Shown here: positions 26,882 through 35,088 of the stretch, in pieces
Layout: each line of letters begins with the position of its first letter
Position numbering within the stretch: the first letter of the stretch is position 1
Assembly: GCA_905221605.1 (NCBI GenBank)
Contig: CAJNDS010002518.1
Span: 345,001-382,446 of the forward strand
DNA: 37,446 nt
Direction: 5' to 3'
DNA from: Symbiodinium natans
Taxonomy: Eukaryota > Sar > Dinophyceae > Suessiales > Symbiodiniaceae
Made by a program: the position numbers and the translations under genes
The notes under the pieces: model-generated
What the model was told of the DNA's origin: nothing
Databases searched by the model: none
Seen by the model: the letters and a program-made list of their open reading frames with translations, nothing else

Positions 26882-28021
26882 GGCCACCTAGGCGAGAACG
26901 GCACGGAGATCGAGATGGTGCTCATTGCGTTGAACGAGGACTACAGCCCCTGGCATGCCCGGAAGATGGGGAGCAGGGGCGGAATCGCCATGGTGTCCAC
27001 CATGGCATCCAGCAGGCTTCTGGCGAATGTGAGTTTTCGATCGTCAAGCACCCGGGAGACTCTGGAGCTGCCTCAACTTGCGCTTTCGTTCTACGACATG
27101 AACATGAAGCACAAAGTCGACAGCAAAAAGGTCGTGAGGGTGTTTGACGTCAGGGGCAACTGGACCGATGCCATGCGATCAAACGATTCCTTAGTTTCTG
27201 TTCGGCAGAATATGAGTGAGGGCAGTGTCACCTTCACAGCCTCGAAGCGTGAAGAAGGCCTCGACCCTGTCACGGATCCGAGGGACCTGAGCCTCGCACA
27301 TTTCAAGCGAAGCGTCTCTGTCCGTTTCTCCAAGGTTCGGAGTTTCAAGCTTGAGATGCAGACTGGGCTAAGAGACAATCACCAGGTCTTCCAGTTCGCA
27401 CCCGAAGCACTGCTGTGCGCAGCACCTGCCGAGGGACGCCCCACAACGACATTGATCCCAAACCACTGGCTGCAGGAGCCCCTAGAAAGGAAGCGCGGGC
27501 AGGTTGCCCTGATTGCAAGCGAGTCTGCATTCCAGCGCTGGTTCGTCGCCGAAGGTGATATCGTGAACGAGGGCGATCCTATCTACAGCGTCCGAAAGTC
27601 CTCCGGCGAGATCCAAGAAGTTCCATCACCCACCTACGGCCAAGTGGTGCAGATGCTCTCGTCTCTGCTGCCCGGGGATGCTTTGGAGCCAGGCCTTAAG
27701 TTAATAGTCATTCAGAAAAAGGGCCGAGTTCTTTGGGTCGTCCTTGCTTGGGTCGCTGGCTTTGGCTGTGCTGCGGTGCTCGTGGCAGTCAAGTGCTGCT
27801 CCCATTATCCAGAGAAGCCTCCACCGATGGTCTTGGACGAGGACGATGTTGTCGTGCTCGAGTTCAGAACGCCCACCGGATGGATGCAGTCGGGAGTCTG
27901 GAAACATCAGCCACTGGGGCTGGGCTTTCACAAGTCGCTGCCGGCCATTGTCGCCGTCGTTGGCGACGAAGCGAAGCATACTGGTGTGTTGGAGGGGGAT
28001 GAGCTTGTGAAGATCGGCACG
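26882..28021 (+). CDS. PDZ membrane protein, main exon: jelly-roll, lipoyl-like, TM, half PDZ
   Basis: 380 codons, phase 0 at both ends (TTTAAG|GGC ... ACG|GTTCGG). In order: rest of the beta-sandwich (MVLIALNEDYSPW to about 27365, including LALSFYDMNM and GSVTFTASKREEGLDPVTDP); a barrel-sandwich/lipoyl-like domain at about 27500-27715 (WFVAEGDIVNEGDPIYSV, PSPTYGQVVQM, LLPGDALEPG) in which the usual modified Lys position is SSG; a membrane helix VLWVVLAWVAGFGCAAVLVA at about 27729-27790; a CC-rich juxtamembrane segment; an acidic linker; and the first PDZ-like half (VVVLEF, then PLGLGF and EGDELVKIG). The open frame extends 5' to 26798 and 3' to 28066, but I read those ends as intron. No ligand or enzyme function is known. 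Confidence 0.8.
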
Positions 28022-28692
28022 GTTCGGCCCTTGGTCGATGTATCATGCCGAACCGTCCCCCAGTAGCTACCAGGAGCAGCTACCCACCATGGCCCTGAGG
28101 CGTCAGCGTTTTCAGACTTACAGTGGGTACTGTAGATTCTTACGTACCATTTTGCGGGGTTCTGTTGCTGTATGAACAACACCTGATGACGGGGGAGGGA
28201 GTCAGATACTCTGCAAGAAAGCTAGCTGCACATAGCCAAGCACAACAGATTCACAAAGTCACTTCTGTAGGCAAGCGGAGCCTGATTAAAGCTGCTGGAG
28301 CTCTCCATACATCAAGTCACAAGCAAAAGAAAGCATAAGAGCCAGTGCAGAAGCAACGCAACGATTGAGCGGCCGCACCGTGAAGAACACCCAGGGTCCC
28401 AGGGTAGAGAAGCAGTAGTTCGTGTTTTTTCAGCAGCAGGTTCGATCGTTCTGACATGGTTTTGAGTATTTCCCTTTTGTTCACTTGTTTCTCTTCTGTG
28501 GGGGGGGGGGGTTGAATGAGAAGCCATTCAAGGGGCGATGCCGACATCCTGCAATGTGCAACATTCAGGACTGAAGCACATCAGAATTGTCCCTTACTGC
28601 TGGATATTCTTAGCAAACGGGACTGTGGCGGGAGGAAAAACCCAGGCCCCGGACCGAGGTAGGAGCGTGACTAGAAATCTAGAATCCTTCAG

Positions 28693-28727
<35 letters not shown>

Positions 28728-29266
28728 AGGTAACCCAAGGGTCCCGAATACTCCTATAATCCTCCCTAAGATTCCCTAAGGTTGACTAGGTACCTGCCCC
28801 CACGAACACCAATCCCTGAAGACCCTGCAATCGAACATCGGACCAAAGAAGCGAGAGTTAATGTTGTACAGTACCTGCTTCAGTGTGCCGCACGCCCCCC
28901 CACCCCTGAACAGTCGAAGCTGGTTTTTGCTCTCTTTCAACGTTCCTCACGCTTTTGTGTATGATATTGAACGGATTGAGTTTATATGAGTTTAAGAGGC
29001 ACAGCTAGGCCCGGCAACTGATTTTATAGTCGCGCCGTACGGAATTGTCTTGCGACACAAGAATTCTGGCTTTAGCAATTTACGGGCAAGATTTCGTGGA
29101 CCATCATAAACCACAAGAAGACCGAGACGAGAGCACGAGTGCGACCCAGAACGCGCACCGGTGTCTGCAAGCATGCTGCGCATCGCCCGACACAGCTAAA
29201 CTTCATAGTGTCGCCATAGTTGGATGCTGTTTCAAGATGCATTAAGATGACTCAAGCATAAACCAG
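28022..29266 (+). other. long intron splitting PDZ-like domain 1
   Basis: About 1.25 kb. Holds G11 (28500-28511), a G40 run (28687-28727), a CCCTAAGGTT...AGGTACCTGCCCCC block shared with 23477, and scattered short frames with no protein character. Removing it restores the first PDZ-like domain. Confidence 0.55.
28687..28727 (+). repeat. poly-G tract
   Basis: About forty consecutive G within the long intron. Length unreliable. Confidence 0.9.
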
Positions 29267-29398
29267 GAAAGGCATGGGATGCGACCGATCGCGGACCACT
29301 CTTACGACGAGTTCTGGTCGGAGTTGAGTGCCTTAGTTTCCCAGCTTCCTGAGATGCCACGCAGCTTAGATTGCAACGGCAGCAGCTCTCTTATGTTG
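29267..29398 (+). CDS. PDZ membrane protein, second half of PDZ-like domain 1
   Basis: AAACCAG| then ERHGMRPIADHSYDEFWSEL and SALVSQLPE. The DHSYDEFWSELSALVSQLP segment lines up with TDNKSFNRILADMEKFASLLP of domain 3 and GKSSQEVKSAISNHLAKFP of domain 2: the alpha-B helix position of a PDZ fold. Phase 0 start fits the donor at 28022. The 3' border is one of three GT sites (29399, 29408, 29419). Too short and ATG-poor to be seen as a gene on its own. Confidence 0.65.
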
Positions 29399-29650
29399 GT
29401 GAACTGGGTTGAAGAGAGGTGAGAGGAACGAAGATCTTTCCTTCCAGACTCGCACACCCCCAGGCTCATGCACGAACACTCACGCTCTCACTGCCACTAA
29501 GTATCACTCACTCACACCCCTCATTGGCTGGCTGGCTCCTTCTGGGCATGTCTCTTGCTCTTGTGCATGTTCCTACCTTCCTCTCGCTTTCAACTCGAGA
29601 CGCCCGGCACCCGACTTCATGCCTTCCCAATCCTTCTGCACATATTGCAG

Positions 29651-29884
29651 GTCAGAGCTTTGGCCACGGCTTGTGTCGTTGTTCAGCCCATGCGAGGCTT
29701 AGTCCTGGAGTTTGAGACGACTCATGGCCGCGAGCGGCAGGTGGAATGGATCACCAAGCCTCTTGGTGTCTCCTTCGACGACGCCATGCCCATGCTCGTG
29801 ACCGAGGTTCACGAGGAGGCCCTACATCTGAACGTGCGTGTGGGTGACAAGCTGACGAGATACGGATTGGCCGGGACCTTACTT
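29651..29884 (+). CDS. PDZ membrane protein, first half of PDZ-like domain 2
   Basis: CATATTGCAG| then VRALATACVVVQPMRG, LVLEFETTHGRERQVEW, KPLGVSFDDAMPMLVTEV and VGDKLTRYG. PLGVSF is the carboxylate-binding GLGF-type loop. Proposed donor CTT|GTTCAG, phase 0; the frame otherwise stops at 29903. The upstream border may be slightly different because the donor phase of the previous exon is not fixed. Confidence 0.7.
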
Positions 29885-30001
29885 GTTCAGAGGTGTCTCC
29901 TTTAAAGATGCTTGTGACGGACTGTTTCCACAACCCTGCGGCACTGCGTGCACAGAAGCCATGGCACAAACCACACAAGCGAGCCCCATGCTTTCATCAA
30001 G

Positions 30002-30130
30002 GTTGAGGACAGAAATCAGCTTCAGAGCATGGAAGGAAAGAGCTCCCAGGAGGTCAAGTCGGCCATCTCCAACCACCTGGCAAAGTTCCCAACTGCGATG
30101 CGAGCCCGGGCTTTAAAAACCACCGAAAGC
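30002..30130 (+). CDS. PDZ membrane protein, second half of PDZ-like domain 2
   Basis: TTCATCAAG| then VEDRNQLQSMEGKSSQEVKS and AISNHLAKFPTAMR. Homologous by position and pattern to the helix of domains 1 and 3. Phase 0 start. The intron before it is 117 nt. The 3' border lies somewhere in 30117-30145, followed by a linker intron with a GACCCC...GGGGTC inverted segment (30201-30240). Confidence 0.6.
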
Positions 30131-30288
30131 ACTGCTCCAGTTGGTTTTTCTTGTGAAGGCAAGCATCAACCTCAAGCTCTTGTCTCCTCCCCCGTTTCCG
30201 ACCCCAAATTAGGGATGATTTAGGGATGATCTAGGGGTCCCTTAGAGGTGTTTAGGCCTTAAGGGTTCCCCCAGTCATGCACTTTCAG

Positions 30289-30600
30289 AATTTTGGGGGC
30301 GCCAGCCCAGGCATGATTTGCGTCTTCGAGCTGCCGGACCAGTCCTTACGGGAGTTCATGTGGCACGCGCGGCCTCTGGGGATCTCCTTCAACTCTTCCT
30401 CGCCACCCGTGGTCTCGAAAGTTGAAACTCCTGCAGACATGAAAGGTGTAAAGGAGGGGTACATATTGAGGCGCTTCGGCAGCGACTTCCGAATGCTGGA
30501 AGCAACAGACAATAAGAGCTTCAACAGAATCTTGGCCGACATGGAGAAGTTTGCGAGTTTGCTGCCCGACGCCACAAGGCAAGATGTGGAAGCATGGTGA
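30289..30600 (+). CDS. PDZ membrane protein, PDZ-like domain 3 and C-terminus
   Basis: GCACTTTCAG| then NFGGASPGMICVFELPDQSL, HARPLGISFNSSSPPVVSKV, VKEGYILRRFG, FNRILADMEKFASLLPD, ending VEAW and TGA at 30598. The whole PDZ-like unit is in one exon here, whereas domains 1 and 2 are each split after the GD-x-L-x-x-x-G strand. Intron loss or the origin of the tandem copies may explain this. A GT donor (GCATG|GTGACA) is present two bases before the stop, so more exons are possible. Confidence 0.7.
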   Translation, partial: NFGGASPGMICVFELPDQSLREFMWHARPLGISFNSSSPPVVSKVETPADMKGVKEGYILRRFGSDFRMLEATDNKSFNRILADMEKFASLLPDATRQDVEAW

Positions 30601-30856
30601 CATGCTTCTAGTTCTCTGTGGTTTGTTACTAACGTGACGTATTGACATTGATCTGCATTGGAACTTGGCTTAGATATCTCCTCTCAAGCCATGGAAAACT
30701 CTGGAAGCTTGAGAAGTTTAATTTTAAAGCAGATATCTCCCAGAGCCAGCCTTCGCGTGGCTGCCCCGTTTCACAGGAGTCGGCTTGGTGTCGACTCGGG
30801 TGTCTATAGAGGTAGTTCGATGACAGCTGCAAAGCAGGACTGCTTAGCGTGGAGCC

Positions 30857-30874
30857 TTGCGCCTTCCGGCGCAA
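30857..30874 (+). other. perfect 7-bp hairpin downstream of the gene
   Basis: TTGCGCC-TTCC-GGCGCAA, a GC-rich stem with a four-base loop, about 260 bp after the last stop codon. Could fold in the 3' UTR. Might be chance. Confidence 0.4.
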
Positions 30875-30983
30875 AAGAGTGTTTGGTTTCAGGCCCAGCT
30901 GCTCTAAACCGACCCTAAACCCTAAATATCCCTAAGCCCAAAGCCCTTGAAGCCTTTTGAGGCCCACGGCCCCGCACCCTCAG

Positions 30984-31070
30984 AGCGCAACCCAAAACTG
31001 GGAGTGGATGCGGAGGATATGGGGACGATGGCCTATGATGACGATGACGGGGATCTCCATCCTAATGCAT
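30984..31070 (+). CDS. exon candidate, acidic
   Basis: ACCCTCAG| then RNPKLGVDAEDMGTMAYDDD and DGDLHPNA, with a GT-type donor at the start of the (GTAT/ATAC) microsatellite. Clear acidic, coding-like composition. Parent gene unknown. Confidence 0.45.
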
Positions 31071-31175
31071 GTGTGTATGTATATATACACATGCATATAC
31101 AAATAAACATGTATTGTTGATATGTGCTTTCGTATGCATGTATATACGCATGTATAGATATAGATAGGCACATAC
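31068..31175. repeat. GTAT/ATAC/CATGTATA microsatellite
   Basis: TGTGTATGTATATATACACATGCATATACAAATA and similar alternating purine-pyrimidine sequence. Confidence 0.85.
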
Positions 31176-31456
31176 AGGTTAAACGATGGCGGATGAGGTG
31201 GTGACAGCTCACAGTTGTTCTGGGATGACATGTTCATGCACATGCTCAACCTCGGCCTCGGCACGTGAGCAACTTGAAGCACACTAGGACCATTGGGAAC
31301 TTGGGAACCGCAAGCAGGTGTAGACTGCAGGTCTTCATGCTGCTGTCATGTCATGTGTCATTGTAAGGGCAGCAGGGTCATGAAATGAGAGGTGCGCTTG
31401 ACGTCTGGAAGTCTTGGGGTTGCGAAAATGTTAGGAATTTGGGTTTGGGGATTCAG

Positions 31457-31577
31457 GTCATGGCCGTTGGCACTGGTTGCTGATCAGTTGACAGATGATG
31501 GCTTCGAGAAGACCCGTGATCACATGCGGTTCCTCACATTCGTCGATGACGGCTGTCTCAAGCAAGGGTTGAGGTGA
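31457..31577 (+). CDS. terminal exon candidate
   Basis: GGGGATTCAG| then SWPLALVADQLTDDGFEKTR and DHMRFLTFVDDGCLKQGLR, TGA at 31575. A convincing protein-like run with its own stop. It could be the last exon of the gene containing 30984-31070. No family recognised. Confidence 0.5.
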
Positions 31578-31935
31578 TGTGCATATCCTTTTAAGCCCCT
31601 ACTCCCCTATATAAATGCCTAAACCTTCAACCTTGCTGCCCGAGCACGCCCCTTTCAATCCCTAGAACCCCCATAAACCTAAGTCTAAACCCCTACACAG
31701 CCCTAAACCCGTAACCCTTAAACCCTAAACCCTCAAAGTCCTCAAGCCCCAAAATGCTAAACTAGCCCTGTGAGAGCCCACTTGTTCTGAGGTTCTACGC
31801 CTCCACGTAAGCCAGCGCGGACTGCCGCACAGGCCTTTATTGCTCCCAGGTTTTGAAGGGTTTTGAGGGTTTGGGGGCTTAAGGTTTCTGGATTTGAAAC
31901 CCTAAACCCTAAACCCGAAACCCTAAACCGGCTTC
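31578..31935. other. C-rich degenerate telomere-like sequence
   Basis: Scattered CCCTAAA, CCCATAAACC and CCCTTAAACC units at 31660-31760 and 31898-31930. No exon identified, apart from weak splice-like motifs near 31790. Confidence 0.5.
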
Positions 31936-31937
31936 AG

Positions 31938-31990
31938 GGATTCAAAGGGGGTTACCTGGACAGTTCCAAGCAGCCAAGTCCTGAGTTTCG
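31938..31990 (+). CDS. short exon candidate
   Basis: CGGCTTCAG| then GFKGGYLDSSKQPSPEF, ending TTT CG|GTGCGTGAG, a strong GT donor in phase 2. The phase does not fit the next exon at 32130, so an exon is missing or a border is wrong. Confidence 0.4.
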
Positions 31991-32129
31991 GTGCGTGAGT
32001 ATTTCGGTGAGATTTGGGCGGTTGCTGATCTCATATCCGAACGCAAAGCAAACAACATAGCACACCCACGAAAGACTGCAAATCAGGGCTAAAACAATCA
32101 AAAGAAAAGCAGCCAGCCGACTGTGACAG

Positions 32130-32195
32130 GTGCCGTCGCCATCGAAGTGGGGGGAGGCACGGGCTCCTCAGGAAGAGACAGCTCACGCATCTGGG
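32130..32195 (+). CDS. exon a of a phase-consistent chain, unknown protein
   Basis: TGTGACAG| then VPSPSKWGEARAPQEETAHA and SG, ending GGG|GTTTGCAC, phase 0. Joined to 32289 it continues ASG-ALEAAQV. The chain 32130, 32289, 32561, (32776) has matching phases at every junction, which is better than any one exon alone. No domain recognised. Confidence 0.5.
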
Positions 32196-32288
32196 GTTTG
32201 CACATTCTGCAACCAAGTCAAGCTGTGGTGTGTGAGTCCAAATTTAGGGTTCTTGCAAGTACCTTCTACTCGTAGCCCTCATAGACAG

Positions 32289-32352
32289 GCCCTCGAAGCT
32301 GCCCAGGTCGACTTTGAACAACCCCTCCCTCCCCCCACGTCATCGCACCTGG
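32289..32352 (+). CDS. exon b of the chain
   Basis: TCATAGACAG| then ALEAAQVDFEQPLPPPTSSH and L, ending CTG G|GTAGGTTCC, phase 1. The donor sits three bases before the left inverted repeat of the element at 32356. Confidence 0.55.
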
Positions 32353-32355
32353 GTA

Positions 32356-32444
32356 GGTTCCTAAATTAGGGACCTTTTGTGGGTATCCATTAAGGCGGCA
32401 CCCTTTAAAAAAGGGATCCCAAAAAGGGACCCTAGTTTAGTTCC
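32356..32444. mobile_element. 89-bp inverted-repeat element in an intron
   Basis: Left GGTTCCTAAATTAGGGACC (32356-32374), right GGGACCCTAGTTTAGTTCC (32426-32444), inverted with few mismatches. Interior GGGTATCC and GGGATCCCAAAAAGGG. The intron 32353-32560 is this element plus a CCCTAAA array. Confidence 0.75.
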
Positions 32445-32454
32445 ACATGTCCCG

Positions 32455-32541
32455 CCCTAAACCCTAAACCGTAAACCCTAAACCCTCAACCCTAAACCCT
32501 AAACCCTGAACCCTGAACCCTGAACCCTAAACCCTAACCCC
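32455..32541 (-). repeat. intron-borne telomere-like array (CCCTAAA)
   Basis: About twelve units, with CCGTAAA and CCCTGAA variants in blocks. Confidence 0.95.
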
Positions 32542-32560
32542 CGGGCATTTTTTCGGCCAG

Positions 32561-32646
32561 GTCGTGTCATCGCTGCCAGTGGTGAGGCTGTCCGAGCAGA
32601 GCTCGCTCGGAAGCGGAGCCCTCAACTCCTAGAGGATGCTCTAGAG
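32561..32646 (+). CDS. exon c of the chain
   Basis: TTTCGGCCAG| then RVIAASGEAVRAELARKRSP and QLLEDALE after completing Gly (G|GT). Helical, charged. The end GAG|GCCCTAAAC is a GC donor made by the start of a CCCTAAA array, phase 0. Confidence 0.55.
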
Positions 32647-32647
32647 G

Positions 32648-32770
32648 CCCTAAACCCTAAACCCTAAACCCTAAACCCTAAACCCTAAACCCTAAACCCT
32701 AAACCCTAAACCCTAAACCCTAAACCCTAAACCCTAAACCCTAAACCCTAGCCCTAAACCCTAAACCCTC
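32648..32770 (-). repeat. intron-borne telomere-like array (CCCTAAA)x17
   Basis: Seventeen units, one short (CCCTAG), filling the whole proposed intron between 32646 and 32776 except the acceptor. Confidence 0.97.
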
Positions 32771-32775
32771 GGCAG

Positions 32776-32869
32776 GTTCCTGATATTAAATTCCCCAATG
32801 GCCCTCGAAGCCCTGTTTCTGTTGGGTTCCGCGTTGGCCTTCCTCCTCGCCGCTGCTGTGCCTGTTCAG
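32776..32869 (+). CDS. exon d of the chain, or an alternative ORF with hydrophobic N-terminus
   Basis: CTCGGCAG| then VPDIKFPNGPRSPVSVGFRV and GLPPRRCCACS, ending TCA G|GTCCC; its phase fits exon c. A competing frame from ATG 32798 to TAG 32929 reads MALEALFLLGSALAFLLAAA then VPVQVPA, a good signal-peptide pattern. Both cannot be the main product unless there is an alternative start. I favour the phase-linked frame only slightly. Confidence 0.4.
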
Positions 32870-32924
32870 GTCCCAGCAAGCGTCTGGGCTTCTCGCCACA
32901 GGCCAGCACCTTTGGGTTTGGGGC

Positions 32925-33042
32925 TTTAGGGTTTAGGGTTAGGGTTTCGGGTTTAGGGTTTCGGGTTTAGGGTTTAGGGTTTAGGGTTTAGGGTTTAGGG
33001 TTTAGGGTTTAGGATTTAGGGTTTAGGGTTTAGGGTTTAGGG
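32925..33042 (+). repeat. interstitial telomere-like array (TTTAGGG)
   Basis: About sixteen units with TTTCGGG and GATTTAGGG variants; opposite orientation to 32648-32770, 155 bp away. Confidence 0.95.
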
Positions 33043-33530
33043 CTGAGCACTCTTTCCCTGGCTCGGAGTGTTGTTTCATGCCCTCCCCCCTTTCTTTAAA
33101 GCCACAAACGGCACCTAGTTTTCACGCCTTTATTTGTTCCAGGTTCAGATTGCTTTGTCTGTGCGTGGGACCCAAGATACCCCATACTACCCCCACCCCC
33201 CCTATGTAAGAAGCCCCAGCATCGTGAACCCTGGGCCTAATTGCCGTATACGGAACCCTTAAACCACTCTCATCTTTCATTAGAGTATCACCTGCCTAAC
33301 CGGCCTAACCTTGCAAACCTTAGCCGTAGCCCGTACACCCTCAACAAGCGTAAGCCCGAGTACAGAAACCTTAGCCCTTGTAAACCCTCAACCCTACACC
33401 CTTGGCAGCCCAGTGGTACCCTTTGACCTGTTTTTTTTTCGCTTCTGGGTTCCCTTATAAAGTAACCAACCCGGACAGGGCGCCTCTACCATGGTTATGC
33501 ATACTGGGCTACCAAGAACCCTGCAGCCTA
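33043..33530. other. mostly featureless; one strong acceptor
   Basis: TTTATTTGTTCCAG at 33131-33144 is a good acceptor followed by VQIALSVRGTQ, possibly an 11-codon exon. The rest is C-rich unique sequence with decayed CCCTTAAACC units. Confidence 0.35.
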
Positions 33531-33532
33531 TT

Positions 33533-33700
33533 TGGAGGTTCATGGTACTTATTAAGCAATTGTAGCTGTACTTATAACCCACTTATAAGCCCCTTAAGTG
33601 CCCTAATATAGTTACAAGTACAGTTACTCTAAACCCTAAACCCTAAGCCCTAAACCCTAAACCCTATAAGTACAGTTTTCAGTAAGTACACCCTTCAACT
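33533..33700. mobile_element. second, disrupted copy of the GGTTCATGG MITE
   Basis: The left end GGAGGTTCATGGTACTTATT and AAGCAATTGTA match the intact 88-bp copy at 11957. The right end survives as AGTAAGTACACCCTTCAA. Between them are ATAAGTACAG-type direct and inverted fragments and a CCCTAAA array (33629-33667). Confidence 0.65.
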
Positions 33701-33705
33701 CTCAG

Positions 33706-33780
33706 AGTCCGGCCCAAGGTCGGCGGCGGCGAGGCGTCCCTTTCTTTGTGGAGCCAATGCCCCACCAGAATCCTCCGCTT
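33706..33780 (+). CDS. short exon candidate
   Basis: CAACTCTCAG| then SPAQGRRRRGVPFFVEPMPH and QNPPL; the stop TAG at 33781 belongs to the following TTTAGGG array. Basic and coding-like. Another frame gives VRPKVGGGEASLSLW. The real donor could be just upstream of the array. Confidence 0.35.
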
Positions 33781-33991
33781 TAGGGTTTAGGTTTAGGGTT
33801 TAGGGTTAGGGTTTAGGGTTTAGGGTTTAGGGTTTAGGGTTTAGGGTTTAGGGCTTAGGGCTTAGGGCTTACGGTTTAGGGTTTAGGGTTTAGGGTTTAG
33901 GGTTTAGGGTTTAGGGTTTAGGGTTTAGGGTTTAGGGTTTAGGGTTTAGGGTTTAGGGTTTAGGGGGGCCTAGGGTTTAGGGTTTGGGGTG
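33779..33991 (+). repeat. long interstitial telomere-like array (TTTAGGG)
   Basis: Close to thirty units with blocks of GCTTAGG variants; decays at the right into GTACAGGGTTTGGGT units (33990-34050). Confidence 0.97.
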
Positions 33992-34049
33992 TACCGGGTT
34001 TTTGGATGTACAGGGTTTGGGTTGTACAGGGTTTGGGTGTACAGGGTTT

Positions 34050-34610
34050 TGGCCGGTGCTGAGAGATGTGTATACTTTTTTTGGCAGTCGTTCGCAGTCC
34101 AGTTGCAAAGGGCTTTAGGGTCTAGGGTATACAAAGAGGTTTTAGGGCTTAGGGGGCGTTCTGGGCTGAGATGTTCAGAGCTTGAGGGCTTATAAGTGCC
34201 TTGGGGTTGAGGAGGCACGGAGGGTGTGGGGCTTAGGGGCTTCGATTCCCGAAGCCTTGAAAGCACAAGGACTGAAATCACAACCCCAGAACCACCAAAC
34301 CCTCAAACCTTCGAAACCTAAACCCCCGAACCCTAAACCCCAAGACTCAAAGGTCCGGAACCACTGTCTCAGCCTAAGGTGCTTCCAGCATCTTCTTAGA
34401 TTTATGGCATGTAGGGGTTCGAGGGATTTTATGGATTTGGGTTTAGGGGCCTGGTATTTGCAGGGTGCTTTTGGGCATCTCGGCTTGAGGTTTTCGGCTT
34501 GAACTTCGGTTTAGGGTTCAGGGCTTAGGGGCAGCCGGTATAGGTCCTTTGGGTTTGAGGAGGTCTTTGTTGTTTGAGGTTAACAAGGTTTTAAGTTCTG
34601 CAGGTTTGGG
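34050..34610. other. no convincing exon; G-rich decayed repeats
   Basis: A good acceptor CTTTTTTTGGCAG lies at 34075-34087 and is followed by SFAVQLQRALG, after which telomere-like bases enter the frame. Otherwise GGGTTTAG- and CCCTAAAC-like remnants in both orientations. Confidence 0.4.
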
Positions 34611-34617
34611 GTTGCAG

Positions 34618-34794
34618 TTTCGCAATCGGTGTCGGGCCGCGGGTTTCTTTCTGTGGAGGTGGAAGGCTGAGATTCGCATTCTTGCGCAAGTATTGCACTT
34701 CAAGCGCACCTGCAGTGCTACTCAGGGCGTGCCTTTGAGTGCAGACCTTGGCATCGTTTGGGCAGGCTCCCGTGCCATCAGCGATGGCCTCTGA
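34618..34794 (+). CDS. terminal exon candidate, unknown protein
   Basis: GGGGTTGCAG| then FRNRCRAAGFFLWRWKAEIR, ILAQVLHFKRTCSATQG, VPLSADLGIVWAGSRAISDG and L, TGA at 34792. Good coding character over 58 codons and a natural end. No family is recognised; the Arg/Trp-rich start and the small, regular hydrophobic end do not point to one. Confidence 0.5.
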   Translation, partial: FRNRCRAAGFFLWRWKAEIRILAQVLHFKRTCSATQGVPLSADLGIVWAGSRAISDGL

Positions 34795-34913
34795 GTTCTG
34801 GCGAACACACGAGCGGTGCTCCCATGCGTTTCTTACATTTTTTGGGTTGAGGGTGCAGCGACGTAGTAGTACTTAGTAGTGTACGTGAGTATATAGATGC
34901 AAGTGGGAGTTTG

Positions 34914-35000
34914 CGAAAATATGGGACCCCTAGAACAGACCCCCAAATAGCAGGATTCCTGTGCAAAAAGGCCCCCAATAAGGGACCCCTAATTTTAGAA
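34914..35000 (+). mobile_element. 87-bp inverted-repeat element, boundary invaded by telomere repeats
   Basis: Left CGAAAATATGGGACCCC, right GGGACCCCTAATTTTAG (inverted), interior CCCCCAAATAGCAGGATTCC and GGCCCCCAATAAGGG. It is collinear with the copy at 26228. The 3' flank seen there (TCGGAAACCCCATATGG) reappears here only after the array, at 35093 (CCGGAAAACCCCATAAGG). Confidence 0.8.
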
Positions 35001-35088
35001 AACCCTAAACCCTACACCCTACACCCTAAACCCTAAACCCTAAACCCTAAACCCTAAACCCCAAACCCTAAACCCTAAACCCTAAACG
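35000..35088 (-). repeat. telomere-like array (CCCTAAA) at the edge of an element
   Basis: Twelve units, two CCCTACA and one CCCCAAA. Begins at the AAAACCC that ends the element's right repeat. Confidence 0.95.

Noticed and set aside
30658-30918. 86-codon frame after the PDZ gene
   Set aside because: Sits in the likely 3' UTR and intergenic region and has no protein-like pattern.
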